From assembly GCF_045999315.1 (NCBI RefSeq), contig NZ_CP174607.1, positions 2,480,001 to 2,544,000 on the forward strand: a DNA stretch of 64,000 nucleotides. The letters are read 5' to 3'. The translations under genes were made by a program, and so were the position numbers. Origin of the DNA: Peredibacter sp045999315. GTDB lineage: Bacteria > Bdellovibrionota > Bacteriovoracia > Bacteriovoracales > Bacteriovoracaceae. Below the pieces are notes generated by a model. That model was not told where the DNA came from and searched no databases. It saw only the letters and a program-made list of their open reading frames with translations. This document shows, piece by piece, positions 41,003 to 48,633 of the stretch; position 1 is the first letter of the stretch, and every line of letters starts with the position of its first letter.

Positions 41003-42424
41003 ATGAAATTCTTATTCCCTTTATTACTGCTGATGACTTTAAATCTACCTGCCTGGGCCCAGGAGAAAGATTCTCTTTGGGAGAAGTTCGCTCGCTATAC
41101 GATGCTTGCGGATTCTATGGTGAAAGGGAGTTTAGACAGTCGCGGGCTGACACTTGATACCTTCTTTCAACCGAACGTATCGACTTGGTCTTCCATTGGG
41201 AAAAATATCGACGATGCCCTAAAAAACCAGGTCTGCAATTCTGTTCATTGTGGTTTTTATGAAACGGATTTTTCCTTTATTACGAATTCAGATATGTCTT
41301 CGGCCGAGCATTTTGAGATCCTTGAAAATAAACGCTCTTTCGAATTAAGAAGAGAGTTGATTGCCAATGCCCAATCGAGCATTCATGTCCTGGTGTGGGC
41401 CATCTATGATGATGAGACTGGCCACGAGTTTGAAAGGATGCTTTATGAGGCCTTAGACGAAAAACCACATCTTGATATTCGAATTGTAGTGGATGGGAAC
41501 ATCGCCAATCTGAAAGGCAAAAAAGTCCTGAAGCGCATGGAGAAAACTACCAAGGGAAAAATTAAAATCATCCGTTGGAAAAGTAAGAAGTATCGCGCCA
41601 ATGGGAACCATCGGAAACTCATGATCGTGGATAGAAAACACGTCATCGTAGGTGGGATGAATATTGGAAATAATTATTCTCATCTGGGCGACGAAGCTGA
41701 ATGGAGAGACCTTGACCTCTATATCAGAGGGGAGGCCGCCGGGCAGTCGGCCAATAATCGTTTCGTTGATGTATGGAACAAACAGTTGGATGAGTTTAAA
41801 AAATATCGTAGAAACTTTGATTACATGCAACCGGATACTGTTGAAGTTAAAGAGGGCAATGTTCCAGTGGTCTTTGTGGATCAACACCCTGGCTCGGCGA
41901 TTAAAAATGCCTACCACAACATTCATACTGGGGTAGTGAAGCTTCTTCGTGATGCCCAGGAAAGTGTGGACATTGAAAATGCTTATTTCATCATGGACCC
42001 CATTATTAAAAAAGAACTTGAGGGCCTGATTAAACGAGGTGTGAAGGTCCGAATTTATACCAATTCCAAGACCAGTGTGGACGAGGGACTCGTAAGAATG
42101 TCCATCATGCACAGTGCTCGCGGGGCCGCTGATATGGGGGCCTATATTTATCTCAAAGGTGGGAAAGAGACCCTCCATTCCAAATACATGATTGTTGATA
42201 AAAAGATCAGCATGATTGGAAGTTTCAACTTACACCCAAGATCTCTTCGCTTTGATGCTGAGAATGTGGCCGTGATCTTTGATAGGAAGCTTTCTGAGCA
42301 ACTGACGGCACATTTTGAGGCCGGTATTGCAGAGGCCATTCACTATGAGAATCCTAATCAGTATGAAGTCGATTGGGACATCATGGGGATTCTGACTAAA
42401 AGCTTTTATTTCGACTTCTTATAG
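41003..42424 (+). CDS. Exported phospholipase D-family protein
   Basis: 473 residues with a signal peptide (MKFLFPLLLLMTLNLPAWAQ). Two HKD motifs are intact: His203 in NHRKLMIVD followed by GGMNIGN, and His392 in LHSKYMIVD followed by GSFNLHPRS. The arrangement is that of PLDc_2/cardiolipin-synthase-like enzymes, but export argues for a secreted phospholipase or nuclease rather than lipid synthesis. TATAAT at 40989-40994 lies only 8 nt before the ATG, so the transcript may be leaderless. Confidence 0.87.
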   Translation: MKFLFPLLLLMTLNLPAWAQEKDSLWEKFARYTMLADSMVKGSLDSRGLTLDTFFQPNVSTWSSIGKNIDDALKNQVCNSVHCGFYETDFSFITNSDMSSAEHFEILENKRSFELRRELIANAQSSIHVLVWAIYDDETGHEFERMLYEALDEKPHLDIRIVVDGNIANLKGKKVLKRMEKTTKGKIKIIRWKSKKYRANGNHRKLMIVDRKHVIVGGMNIGNNYSHLGDEAEWRDLDLYIRGEAAGQSANNRFVDVWNKQLDEFKKYRRNFDYMQPDTVEVKEGNVPVVFVDQHPGSAIKNAYHNIHTGVVKLLRDAQESVDIENAYFIMDPIIKKELEGLIKRGVKVRIYTNSKTSVDEGLVRMSIMHSARGAADMGAYIYLKGGKETLHSKYMIVDKKISMIGSFNLHPRSLRFDAENVAVIFDRKLSEQLTAHFEAGIAEAIHYENPNQYEVDWDIMGILTKSFYFDFL

Positions 42425-42496
42425 GCAACCTTAAGGGGCCACTTAAGATTTCTTGAATTGTTAAGGCCGCTATAAAATCGACCCGATACCACTCAT

Positions 42497-42757
42497 ATGA
42501 AAGATAATCGTTGTTTCGTATGTAAGTATCATCAAGAGCAAACGGAAAGCTCCACTCATGACCAGATCTTTGATGGCAAGGGCAATACTAAGACGCTCCC
42601 ACTTTGTTACAACCACTCAGTTGAACTTTATAAAACGGGCCAGAAAAACTTTCTGCAAAAGCACCGTACTATCTTTTTAGGAAATTTTGGTTTTGAAGGG
42701 GATTTAGATTTAATGAATTATTTCCAGACGGAACCAAAATACAGGGCCTGGACGTAA
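42497..42757 (+). CDS. Small Cys/His protein, possible zinc finger
   Basis: 86 residues, cytoplasmic. CFVCKYH near the start and LPLCYNHSVELY later give a C-x2-C...C-x2-H set that could bind zinc, like an HNH or treble-clef remnant. No catalytic motif. Function unknown. Its stop codon lies within a hairpin terminator. Confidence 0.65.
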   Translation: MKDNRCFVCKYHQEQTESSTHDQIFDGKGNTKTLPLCYNHSVELYKTGQKNFLQKHRTIFLGNFGFEGDLDLMNYFQTEPKYRAWT

Positions 42758-42768
42758 AATCCAGGCCC
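42744..42768. terminator. Terminator hairpin between convergent genes
   Basis: GGGCCTGGA and TCCAGGCCC form a 9-bp perfect stem with a 7-nt loop spanning the stop of the small Cys/His gene and lying 9 nt beyond the stop of the convergent lipoprotein gene. It can serve both. Confidence 0.75.
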
Positions 42769-42776
42769 GATAGATC

Positions 42777-43073
42777 TTAATCTTCAATGTTCATTTGGTC
42801 TTTTGCTTTTCCTTTGGCGTCTTCGTATTCCTGTTTCACATCTAACTCTTCTTTCTCAACGTCTTTTTGTTCGTCACGAACGTCTTGCATTTCTTCTTTT
42901 ACATCCTCTTGTTCTTCACGGATGTCTTCATTTGTTTGGTCTGAGAAGTCGTCCGCACGAGATTCTTCTCTTTGAATGTCACTTCCTGTGGTGCTTTTGT
43001 TTTCACTACGGTTACAACTAATAGAGAAAACCATGAGAGAGATAAGAGACAAAATTAACATTACTGTTTTCAT
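42777..43073 (-). CDS. Small acidic coiled-coil lipoprotein
   Basis: 98 residues. Signal with a Ser-Cys lipobox (VFSISC). The mature part is repeated Asp/Glu/Lys/Gln heptads (EDVKEEMQDVRDEQKDVEKEEL), a long charged helix. Function unknown; a periplasmic spacer or stress lipoprotein is possible. Start 43073 chosen for AAGGAG 8 nt upstream. The 12-nt TTAACCAAGGAG before it also precedes the gene at 44691-44942. Confidence 0.72.
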   Translation of the reverse strand: MKTVMLILSLISLMVFSISCNRSENKSTTGSDIQREESRADDFSDQTNEDIREEQEDVKEEMQDVRDEQKDVEKEELDVKQEYEDAKGKAKDQMNIED

Positions 43074-43117
43074 AAACCGCTCCTTGGTTAAAGCATTATT
43101 CACTCTAAACGACCTGC

Positions 43118-43137
43118 TTAAAGTTATTAAACTTTAA
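43118..43137. repeat. Inverted repeat between divergent small genes
   Basis: TTAAAGTT-ATTA-AACTTTAA is a perfect 8-bp inverted repeat in the space between the divergent genes starting at 43073 and 43245. A shared operator is the likely reading. Confidence 0.4.
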
Positions 43138-43244
43138 TGTCTCTCAAAATTTGAAGACCCACTAAGTCTGTCATTACCCAAGGAGCAATTAAGATTTCCG
43201 CACGGGGTCCCTGTGCTAGCATAATTGATATCAGGAGGATGTTT

Positions 43245-43484
43245 ATGGGAAACACTCTCGAAATTATTTTGACCATCATTGCGATGAGTTTCTGGATTCT
43301 TTTTCCTATCGGTATGTTTCTTTCAGTGAGTCGAGTAGACAAAAACACAGATCAGATCATTCGATTGGAGCATCACGAGCAGTATTCGACGTCAGAATAC
43401 AAAGCACGCGCTAAACCAGTTGTGCGTCATTTTGACTGGCATCACCCGATTCTGTATTTCCGTAATTGGCTGCATTACGAATAG
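43245..43484 (+). CDS. Small one-helix membrane protein
   Basis: 79 residues. One N-terminal transmembrane helix (LEIILTIIAMSFWILFPIGMFL), then a polar tail with HFDWHHPILYFRNWLHY. No family recognised. Start at 43245 chosen because AGGAGG lies 6 nt upstream, while the ATG at 43239 directly abuts it. Confidence 0.65.
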   Translation: MGNTLEIILTIIAMSFWILFPIGMFLSVSRVDKNTDQIIRLEHHEQYSTSEYKARAKPVVRHFDWHHPILYFRNWLHYE

Positions 43485-43548
43485 TCTCGCTGCACATTGG
43501 ACTATTGCGACCATTTTCCTAGGATAACTCCAACTCGGGAGGAGTCTT

Positions 43549-44694
43549 ATGAGAAAGGTCGCTTCTTTGTTGGTCACGGGGTTGATACTGGTTGGGTGTG
43601 CTTCAAAAAAAGAGATCAAAGAGTTTACGAGTAAAGAACAACCCGTGGACAAAAAAATCATTGGAACTCTTCCCACTGAAGAGCAACCTGAGCTGGTCGA
43701 GGTCGCTCAGTTTCGAGGAGTGCAAGTAACAGGTATCGCGGTGGCAAAAGACGGTCGAATGTTCGCAAGCTTTCCTCGCTGGAGAACAGACGTTCCTTTT
43801 TCTGTGGTAGAGATCATGCCAGATGGAACTCATAGACCGTATCCTAACGAGACGTGGAACCAATGGAGTGGGAAGCCGGAAAAGAACCATTTTACTTGCG
43901 TTCAATCGGTCTACGTTCATAAAAACTCATTATATGTTCTTGATCCAAGTAGTCCTGAAATGAAAGAAGTCGTAGGGAAGGCAAAGCTCTACGAATTTGA
44001 CCTCAATACAAATAAGCTTAAGCGCACTTTCGAATTTGATGAAACCATTGCGCCGAAAAATTCCTACTTAAACGACCTACGCATTGATGATGACACAAAG
44101 AAGATCTTTATCACTGATTCAGGTCTGGGTGGTATTGTCGTAGTGGACATGAAGAGCGGGGACGCTCGTCGTTTCTTGGATAAACATCCTTCTACAAAAT
44201 CAGAGAATGTGACTCTTACGGTGGAGAAAAAAGAATTTCTTAATCAAGACGGAGAAAAACCTCAAATCCATTCTGATGGGATCGCACTCTCTCCGGTCGA
44301 TAATAAACTCTATTATCACGCTTTAACAGGGTACACACTATATCGAGTGCCGGTGAATGCTCTGGCCACTTCCGCTCGAGATGAGACCCAAGTGGTAAAG
44401 AATGTTGAAAAATTAGGTGTGACACCGGCACCGGATGGAATGATCTTTGATAAAAATGGCAATCTTTATATGGCCGACTTGGAGAGAAATGCCGTGGCCT
44501 ATCGAACTCCGGGTGGAGAAATGAAAATCCTGATTCAAGATGAACGCATCAAGTGGCCCGACACTTTCACCATTGATGCTCATAACAATCTCATTTTTAC
44601 GGACTCACTTCTTCAGGACGCACCGGCCGGGAAGTCAGTGGATGACATGACATTCAAGGTCTATAAAGTGGCCTTACCTAAGGCGGTCAACTAA
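43549..44694 (+). CDS. Lipoprotein of the major-royal-jelly/Yellow family
   Basis: 381 residues. Lipobox LILVGC. The rest is a six-bladed propeller of the MRJP/Yellow type: GIAVAKDGRMFASFPRW, YLNDLRID...FITDSGLGGIVVVD, LYYHALTGYTLYRV and PDGMIFDKNGNLYMADL. Family members bind small ligands or have lactonase-like activity. Here it is anchored in the envelope; ligand unknown. GGAGG lies upstream of the ATG. Its stop overlaps the next convergent gene by 4 nt. Confidence 0.83.
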   Translation: MRKVASLLVTGLILVGCASKKEIKEFTSKEQPVDKKIIGTLPTEEQPELVEVAQFRGVQVTGIAVAKDGRMFASFPRWRTDVPFSVVEIMPDGTHRPYPNETWNQWSGKPEKNHFTCVQSVYVHKNSLYVLDPSSPEMKEVVGKAKLYEFDLNTNKLKRTFEFDETIAPKNSYLNDLRIDDDTKKIFITDSGLGGIVVVDMKSGDARRFLDKHPSTKSENVTLTVEKKEFLNQDGEKPQIHSDGIALSPVDNKLYYHALTGYTLYRVPVNALATSARDETQVVKNVEKLGVTPAPDGMIFDKNGNLYMADLERNAVAYRTPGGEMKILIQDERIKWPDTFTIDAHNNLIFTDSLLQDAPAGKSVDDMTFKVYKVALPKAVN

Positions 44695-44942
44695 GGCTGA
44701 TCCATGGTCTTCCGCTCATTCGGAAGAAGTTTAGGATCTGAAAGAGGAACATCTTGGTGTTTCTTTTCCTGTTCTAATTGTTTTTTACGGGCGTCCAGTG
44801 CCTCTTCTTGTTCTTCGATTTCGGCCTCTTCTTTCTGAATCGTATCTGGAGTCATATGGTTTTCATCGGGAGTATATTCTCCTACTGCAAAGACCATAGG
44901 TGAAAGCAGAAGAGTTAGAATGCCTGATAGAAAGAATTTCAT
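44691..44942 (-). CDS. Small exported charged coiled-coil protein
   Basis: 83 residues, signal peptide (MKFFLSGILTLLLSPMVFA). The mature part is a charged helix (EEAEIEEQEEALDARKKQLEQEKK). No lipobox. It resembles the 42777 lipoprotein in composition and shares TTAACCAAGGAG before the start, so the two may be co-regulated. Function unknown. Confidence 0.7.
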   Translation of the reverse strand: MKFFLSGILTLLLSPMVFAVGEYTPDENHMTPDTIQKEEAEIEEQEEALDARKKQLEQEKKHQDVPLSDPKLLPNERKTMDQP

Positions 44943-45022
44943 CCTTTCCTCCTTGGTTAACTCATATTTTAAATCTCACGCGCATCACGTCTGCTGAAGT
45001 TCCATAAAAGTCGGCCATCTTT

Positions 45023-45139
45023 ATGCAAAATTTGGGAGGAGAAATTTCTCATTCAATAGTCATGGGTGTAACGTTTAAGGAAGTCCAGGGGTGTGGATCA
45101 AGAGAAGTTGAAAAGCATCATTTGAAAAGCACAGTGTAG
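45023..45139 (+). CDS. Possible 38-residue leader or small protein
   Basis: A 38-codon frame (start MQNLGGEISHSIVMG) ends 17 nt before an intrinsic-terminator hairpin (45157-45186). No clear Shine-Dalgarno is seen. It is offered only because the hairpin otherwise has no upstream gene on this strand. Confidence 0.2.
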   Translation: MQNLGGEISHSIVMGVTFKEVQGCGSREVEKHHLKSTV

Positions 45140-45156
45140 AAATACATCTTGGACGA

Positions 45157-45186
45157 AATGGCCATCGCAAGATGGCCATTTATTTT
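45157..45186 (+). terminator. Terminator-like hairpin upstream of the PDZ lipoprotein gene
   Basis: AATGGCCATC-GCAA-GATGGCCATT is a 10-bp perfect stem with a GNRA-type loop followed by TATTTT, then GGAGG and the ATG at 45197. The nearest upstream plus-strand gene ends at 44694, so it could be an attenuator in the leader or end an unseen short RNA. Confidence 0.6.
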
Positions 45187-45196
45187 GGAGGTTACC

Positions 45197-46012
45197 ATGA
45201 ATTGGAAGTGGTTAATCCTGGTCTTTGCCATTGCTTGTTCAAGTAACGATCCAACTCCCTATCAAAAGGCCAAAAAAGGCCGCGGATATGACGATCGAAA
45301 AGAAGATGATATCCGCATTTCAAATTTTCGTGCCAACTCCTATACCAAAATTCCTGAAGCGAGACTCTATGCTGAATTTCATGCCATCGAGAATTGTAGA
45401 ACCGAAGCGGGAAGATATGCCAATATCTTAGATATTTTTGATCGTACGGAAGCAAAAGAAATCACTCGTACAACAGGAAGTGCTTTTGGGCCCACTTATT
45501 ATGGTGGTTATGGCATGTATCCTTATTATAGTCGTTATTCGAGTTTCGGCGTGGGTGCGAGTTTTAATACCATTTCAACTGATACCTGGAATGAGACCCT
45601 GGTTTATCCCAATATCGACGTCTTTTACACCTGTGAGACCAAGGTCTATCGGCCAAAGGTGATGTTCCGTGAAGTACCGGCGGAAGAAATGAAGCATTTA
45701 GTGAAGGACCTTAAGGGCGGACTTCAAGTTGAGAAGGTCGTGGCCGACTCACCAAACCGAACGGTTTTGGATGACGATGATATTATTTTAAGGGCCAATG
45801 GCGCCAGAATTGATCGAGTGTATGAGCTCATTCACATGTTTAATGATCAGTCCCGCCAGGTGAAAATTGAGTTCTTACGAGAAGGTCAGAAAAAAACCGC
45901 CATCATGAAATCTGATGATGTGACGAACTTCATCTCAGAGGCCGAAAATAAAATCATTGCTGAGGCCTGTAAGAAAAAAGAAATCAAAGAAAATAAACTT
46001 TGTAAAAATTAG
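45197..46012 (+). CDS. Lipoprotein with C-terminal PDZ-like domain
   Basis: 271 residues. The signal (MNWKWLILVFAIAC) ends in Ala-Cys, a lipobox. A Gly/Tyr-rich stretch at about 105-125 (YYGGYGMYPYYSRYSSFG) follows. The C-terminal part (about 165-245) has PDZ features: GLQVEKVVADSPNRTVLDDDDIILRANGARIDRVYELIHMF. It may bind C-termini of envelope proteins. No protease domain. TGGAGG is 6 nt before the ATG, directly after the attenuator-like hairpin. Confidence 0.75.
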   Translation: MNWKWLILVFAIACSSNDPTPYQKAKKGRGYDDRKEDDIRISNFRANSYTKIPEARLYAEFHAIENCRTEAGRYANILDIFDRTEAKEITRTTGSAFGPTYYGGYGMYPYYSRYSSFGVGASFNTISTDTWNETLVYPNIDVFYTCETKVYRPKVMFREVPAEEMKHLVKDLKGGLQVEKVVADSPNRTVLDDDDIILRANGARIDRVYELIHMFNDQSRQVKIEFLREGQKKTAIMKSDDVTNFISEAENKIIAEACKKKEIKENKLCKN

Positions 46013-46032
46013 GACCACCGAGTGGTGGCCCT
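46011..46032. terminator. Bidirectional terminator
   Basis: CCACC-GAGT-GGTGG, extended by AGG/CCT across an A-C mismatch, lies between convergent genes with TAATTTTAG on the plus side and TAATTTTTAC on the minus side. Confidence 0.75.
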
Positions 46033-46036
46033 AATT

Positions 46037-46468
46037 TTAGTATGAGGTTGGGGCGCTTGGACCCACACCAGTCGCTGCTGGAACAAAAGGTCTATTTTCA
46101 GGAGTTGAGCTAGGAGTGTTCGCTGGAGCTCGAGGAGTTACGGTATCATAATTCGAGGTTGGCGTGGTTGCAGTTGGTCCCCTGGGAATGTCTCCTGAAT
46201 AACTTCCTCCCATTGGATTCGTACTTGGTTCTTCCATTCTTTGTTGTTCTAGAGTCTGATCGAAATTATTTCCTCTTGGAATTGTATTACTAGGAATATT
46301 TGTTGGCGCAGTGGTTGAATTTGCCCCACCCAATGCCCCACCGAAACCAACTCCAGAAGGATTGTTTGAAGTATCTATGTTGCTTGCTCCTGGCACTCCG
46401 GTCGCCGTTTGGGCGCCAAGCTGTGCTGCGAGGAGAATCATCGCAACCGATAATATCACTTTTTTCAT
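46037..46468 (-). CDS. Small exported Pro/Thr/Asn-rich protein
   Basis: 143 residues, signal peptide (MKKVILSVAMILLAAQLGAQ). The mature part is low complexity: Gly-rich, then Pro/Thr/Ser/Asn-rich (PTATTPTSNYDTVTPRAP), probably disordered. No family. AGGAGG lies upstream of the ATG at 46468. It follows the DUF3445 gene by 17 nt. Confidence 0.7.
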   Translation of the reverse strand: MKKVILSVAMILLAAQLGAQTATGVPGASNIDTSNNPSGVGFGGALGGANSTTAPTNIPSNTIPRGNNFDQTLEQQRMEEPSTNPMGGSYSGDIPRGPTATTPTSNYDTVTPRAPANTPSSTPENRPFVPAATGVGPSAPTSY

Positions 46469-46485
46469 GAACACCTCCTGACACT

Positions 46486-47328
46486 TTATGAGGTGCAAGA
46501 GATGTGCCGCTCCTGGGTGAGTGTGAATAACCACTGAAGAATGTTTTTTTTATCTCGAATGAGACCTTTGTATTTAAGAATGGCCTCGTCCATGCTTTCG
46601 ATACATTGAATGATGAGTTTTAGATCTTCTCCCGGAAGAATGCTTACATCGGTGAAAGATGTTTTGATGGTGAAACCAATAAGCTTCTCGGAAATCGGGA
46701 AAAGCGTTTGCCTTTCCATCCGAATAAAAAGTTTAGGACTCTCGGGATCAAAGGAGCGTCCTTGCCATTCTTCCACTGAAATTCCGACTGGAGGAACAGG
46801 ATGGTGGTTCAGGCGATTGTCAGTGGCCACACCCCAGGCAAAGCGCTCCATGGCCCCGCGCTTTTGAATCTGCTCAAACATTTTAGGGGCCGCTTTTGAA
46901 ATGGCATCAATATGCGGAATAGGAGCATGAGAATCAAAAAAGCTCTTACCGATTTTTTGATGGGCGTCCCAGTGATTAGGTGACATGAGATGAATGAGTG
47001 CCAGCCACTCTTTTCCGTCCTCCATTTTCCATACCGAGAAGTCTTCCGGCACTTGTGAGATCAAGAAATCAATCTCATCTTTGAAAGTTCCTTCATAGAC
47101 TGTTTGGGGAATCAGTGCTCTTAGTTTATTGGCAATGATTTCCAGTTCGGTAGAGGTAAGCCCCACTGAGTCCGGATAGTGTTTATCAATCCCTTCTGAA
47201 CGGGCCTTGATTTTATTTTTGATGTAGTGGGAGAGTTCAGGTTCAGGTAAGAAGATGGGTTTTGCCTCAAGAGGCTTTAGCCCGGCGGTAATAATGAATT
47301 TTCCGTTCTGCCAAGGACGATCATTCAT
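46486..47328 (-). CDS. DUF3445 haem-dependent oxidative N-demethylase-like protein
   Basis: 280 residues, cytoplasmic. Family marks seen: PNHWDAHQKIGKSFFDSHAPIPH (the S/N-x-W...K-I-G-x-x-L/F...H-A-P-V/I-P block), WGVATDNRLNHHP and IRMERQTLFPISEKLIGFTIKT. Characterised members bind haem and oxidatively demethylate amines such as dimethylamine. Substrate here is unknown. No Shine-Dalgarno is evident. Confidence 0.8.
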   Translation of the reverse strand: MNDRPWQNGKFIITAGLKPLEAKPIFLPEPELSHYIKNKIKARSEGIDKHYPDSVGLTSTELEIIANKLRALIPQTVYEGTFKDEIDFLISQVPEDFSVWKMEDGKEWLALIHLMSPNHWDAHQKIGKSFFDSHAPIPHIDAISKAAPKMFEQIQKRGAMERFAWGVATDNRLNHHPVPPVGISVEEWQGRSFDPESPKLFIRMERQTLFPISEKLIGFTIKTSFTDVSILPGEDLKLIIQCIESMDEAILKYKGLIRDKKNILQWLFTLTQERHISCTS

Positions 47329-47378
47329 GAGCGCTTCTATATCAGGGAGCGTTTACGAAAAAAAGCCGAAGTTTTGCG

Positions 47379-47789
47379 TTAAATATTAACGTTCATCATT
47401 TTCAAAGTGTTAGGCCCGAAGCGATCTATAAATTGAATCGTAAGATTCTGAGACGCTTCATCGCTTCCTTGAACTTCAATATACATATCGAAAAGGGTGC
47501 GCTTGGCCTTAAGTTCAATCACTCCATTATTGAGCTTCCAGGTGCCTTTTCCGTCACCAAGATTAGGAAGGTTGTAATAAAAGCGATTGTCCTCATAAAG
47601 AGCGATCTCAATCGGGTAGCTATTGTTCACAATGGATTTATCTAAGGTCAGATTGGGATCTTGTGGAAGACTTTTCTGGTTCACGGATTTCGTGAGTGCC
47701 GATTCCTCAACTTTATAGAGTTTGGTCTTGCTTTGTTTACCACAAGACGTGATGAGGAGAGTGAGGGGTATGAGCATTAAGTATTTCAT
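47379..47789 (-). CDS. Small lipoprotein, unknown
   Basis: 136 residues. Lipobox LLITSC. The mature part is beta-rich with YEDNRFYYNLPNLGDGKGTWKLNNGVIELKAK, a pattern common in small lipocalin/META-like lipoproteins. Start 47789 (ATG) preferred over TTG at 47795. No assigned role. Confidence 0.72.
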   Translation of the reverse strand: MKYLMLIPLTLLITSCGKQSKTKLYKVEESALTKSVNQKSLPQDPNLTLDKSIVNNSYPIEIALYEDNRFYYNLPNLGDGKGTWKLNNGVIELKAKRTLFDMYIEVQGSDEASQNLTIQFIDRFGPNTLKMMNVNI

Positions 47790-47828
47790 ACCCAAAATGG
47801 TAACTAGGATTCAATTTGATCGGCAAGC

Positions 47829-48488
47829 TTATAATCTGCCTGATTTTTTCCCCATGTCCTTGTAGAAAGCGATGTAGCGCTTCATTACGTGAATAGGGTA
47901 GTCCTTAGGGTAAACGTTACGAGAAACAGCGTTTTTTACTGATTTCGGGCCCATGTTGTAAGCTGCAAGATAAAGTTGGCCATGACCTTCAAACTTATTA
48001 CGTAACCAAGAAAGGTAAGCAACACCAAGTTTAATATTGGCCACTGGATCGCGCAGAGTCTTCTCTCCCTGCCATTTTGTTTTTAGAAGTTCAGACATCC
48101 ACTGTCCTGTTGTAGGACGGATTTGCATCATACCGATTTCACCCACTGGGCCAATAGCAAGTGGATTAAAGCTTGATTCACCTGAAATCACGGCCATCAC
48201 AAAATAAGGATCGAGTGAGTTCTTGGCCGCTTCTTCGATAATGGTTTTTGCAATCGTATAAGCACGGTATTTAAAGGCCTTTGGTAAACGCTTCTGAACC
48301 ACTTCGTGAATGTTTTTTTCAATATCTCTGCGTTTCTCAAATCGAGAGACAATACTTCTCTTATAGCTTGCACCCATGAGTTCACGAGCGTGTTCTACTC
48401 TACGAACACTCGCAATTTCGCGAGTGGGATGAGTAGAAGCAAAGGCCATACCAGAGATCAGGATCATAAGTGTAAATAGTGTTTTCAT
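47829..48488 (-). CDS. Lytic transglycosylase, SLT domain
   Basis: 219 residues with a signal peptide. SLT/goose-lysozyme fold from about residue 85: catalytic Glu104 in ISGESSFNP, GEIGMMQIRPTTG, and YLAAYNMGP. It cleaves the peptidoglycan glycan backbone to 1,6-anhydro products in the periplasm. A basic helical segment (SIVSRFEKRRDIEKNI) precedes the domain. In a predator such enzymes can act on self or prey wall. Monocistronic as far as seen. Confidence 0.9.
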   Translation of the reverse strand: MKTLFTLMILISGMAFASTHPTREIASVRRVEHARELMGASYKRSIVSRFEKRRDIEKNIHEVVQKRLPKAFKYRAYTIAKTIIEEAAKNSLDPYFVMAVISGESSFNPLAIGPVGEIGMMQIRPTTGQWMSELLKTKWQGEKTLRDPVANIKLGVAYLSWLRNKFEGHGQLYLAAYNMGPKSVKNAVSRNVYPKDYPIHVMKRYIAFYKDMGKKSGRL

Positions 48489-48598
48489 ACCTGACTAAAG
48501 AGCAAGGTTTATGCCAACTGATTTGGTCTAACTGATGGAAATTGAGAGGAAGGTTTGGGCAGCCTTTAGGCACTGCCTGTCTTTTGGCCAGTGGTTCA

Positions 48599-48628
48599 TT
48601 GAGTTTCGAGGGGTTGGGTGACTATGAT
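48599..48628 (+). promoter_or_regulatory. LMF1-type gene promoter, probably leaderless
   Basis: TTGAGT (48599-48604), 18-nt spacer, TATGAT (48623-48628), then 5 nt to the ATG at 48634. Transcription should start at or next to the start codon. Confidence 0.55.
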
Positions 48629-48633
48629 AAGCC

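Noticed and set aside
40834..41157. Plus-strand frame overlapping the start of the phospholipase D gene
   Set aside because: Different frame from the HKD protein, no motif, and no ribosome-binding site.
41453..42178. 241-codon minus-strand frame within the phospholipase D gene
   Set aside because: The plus strand has both HKD motifs and a signal peptide; the minus frame has no motif or start site.
43220..43240. FNR-like TTGATATCAG before the small membrane gene
   Set aside because: Spacing is wrong and it runs into the ribosome-binding site.
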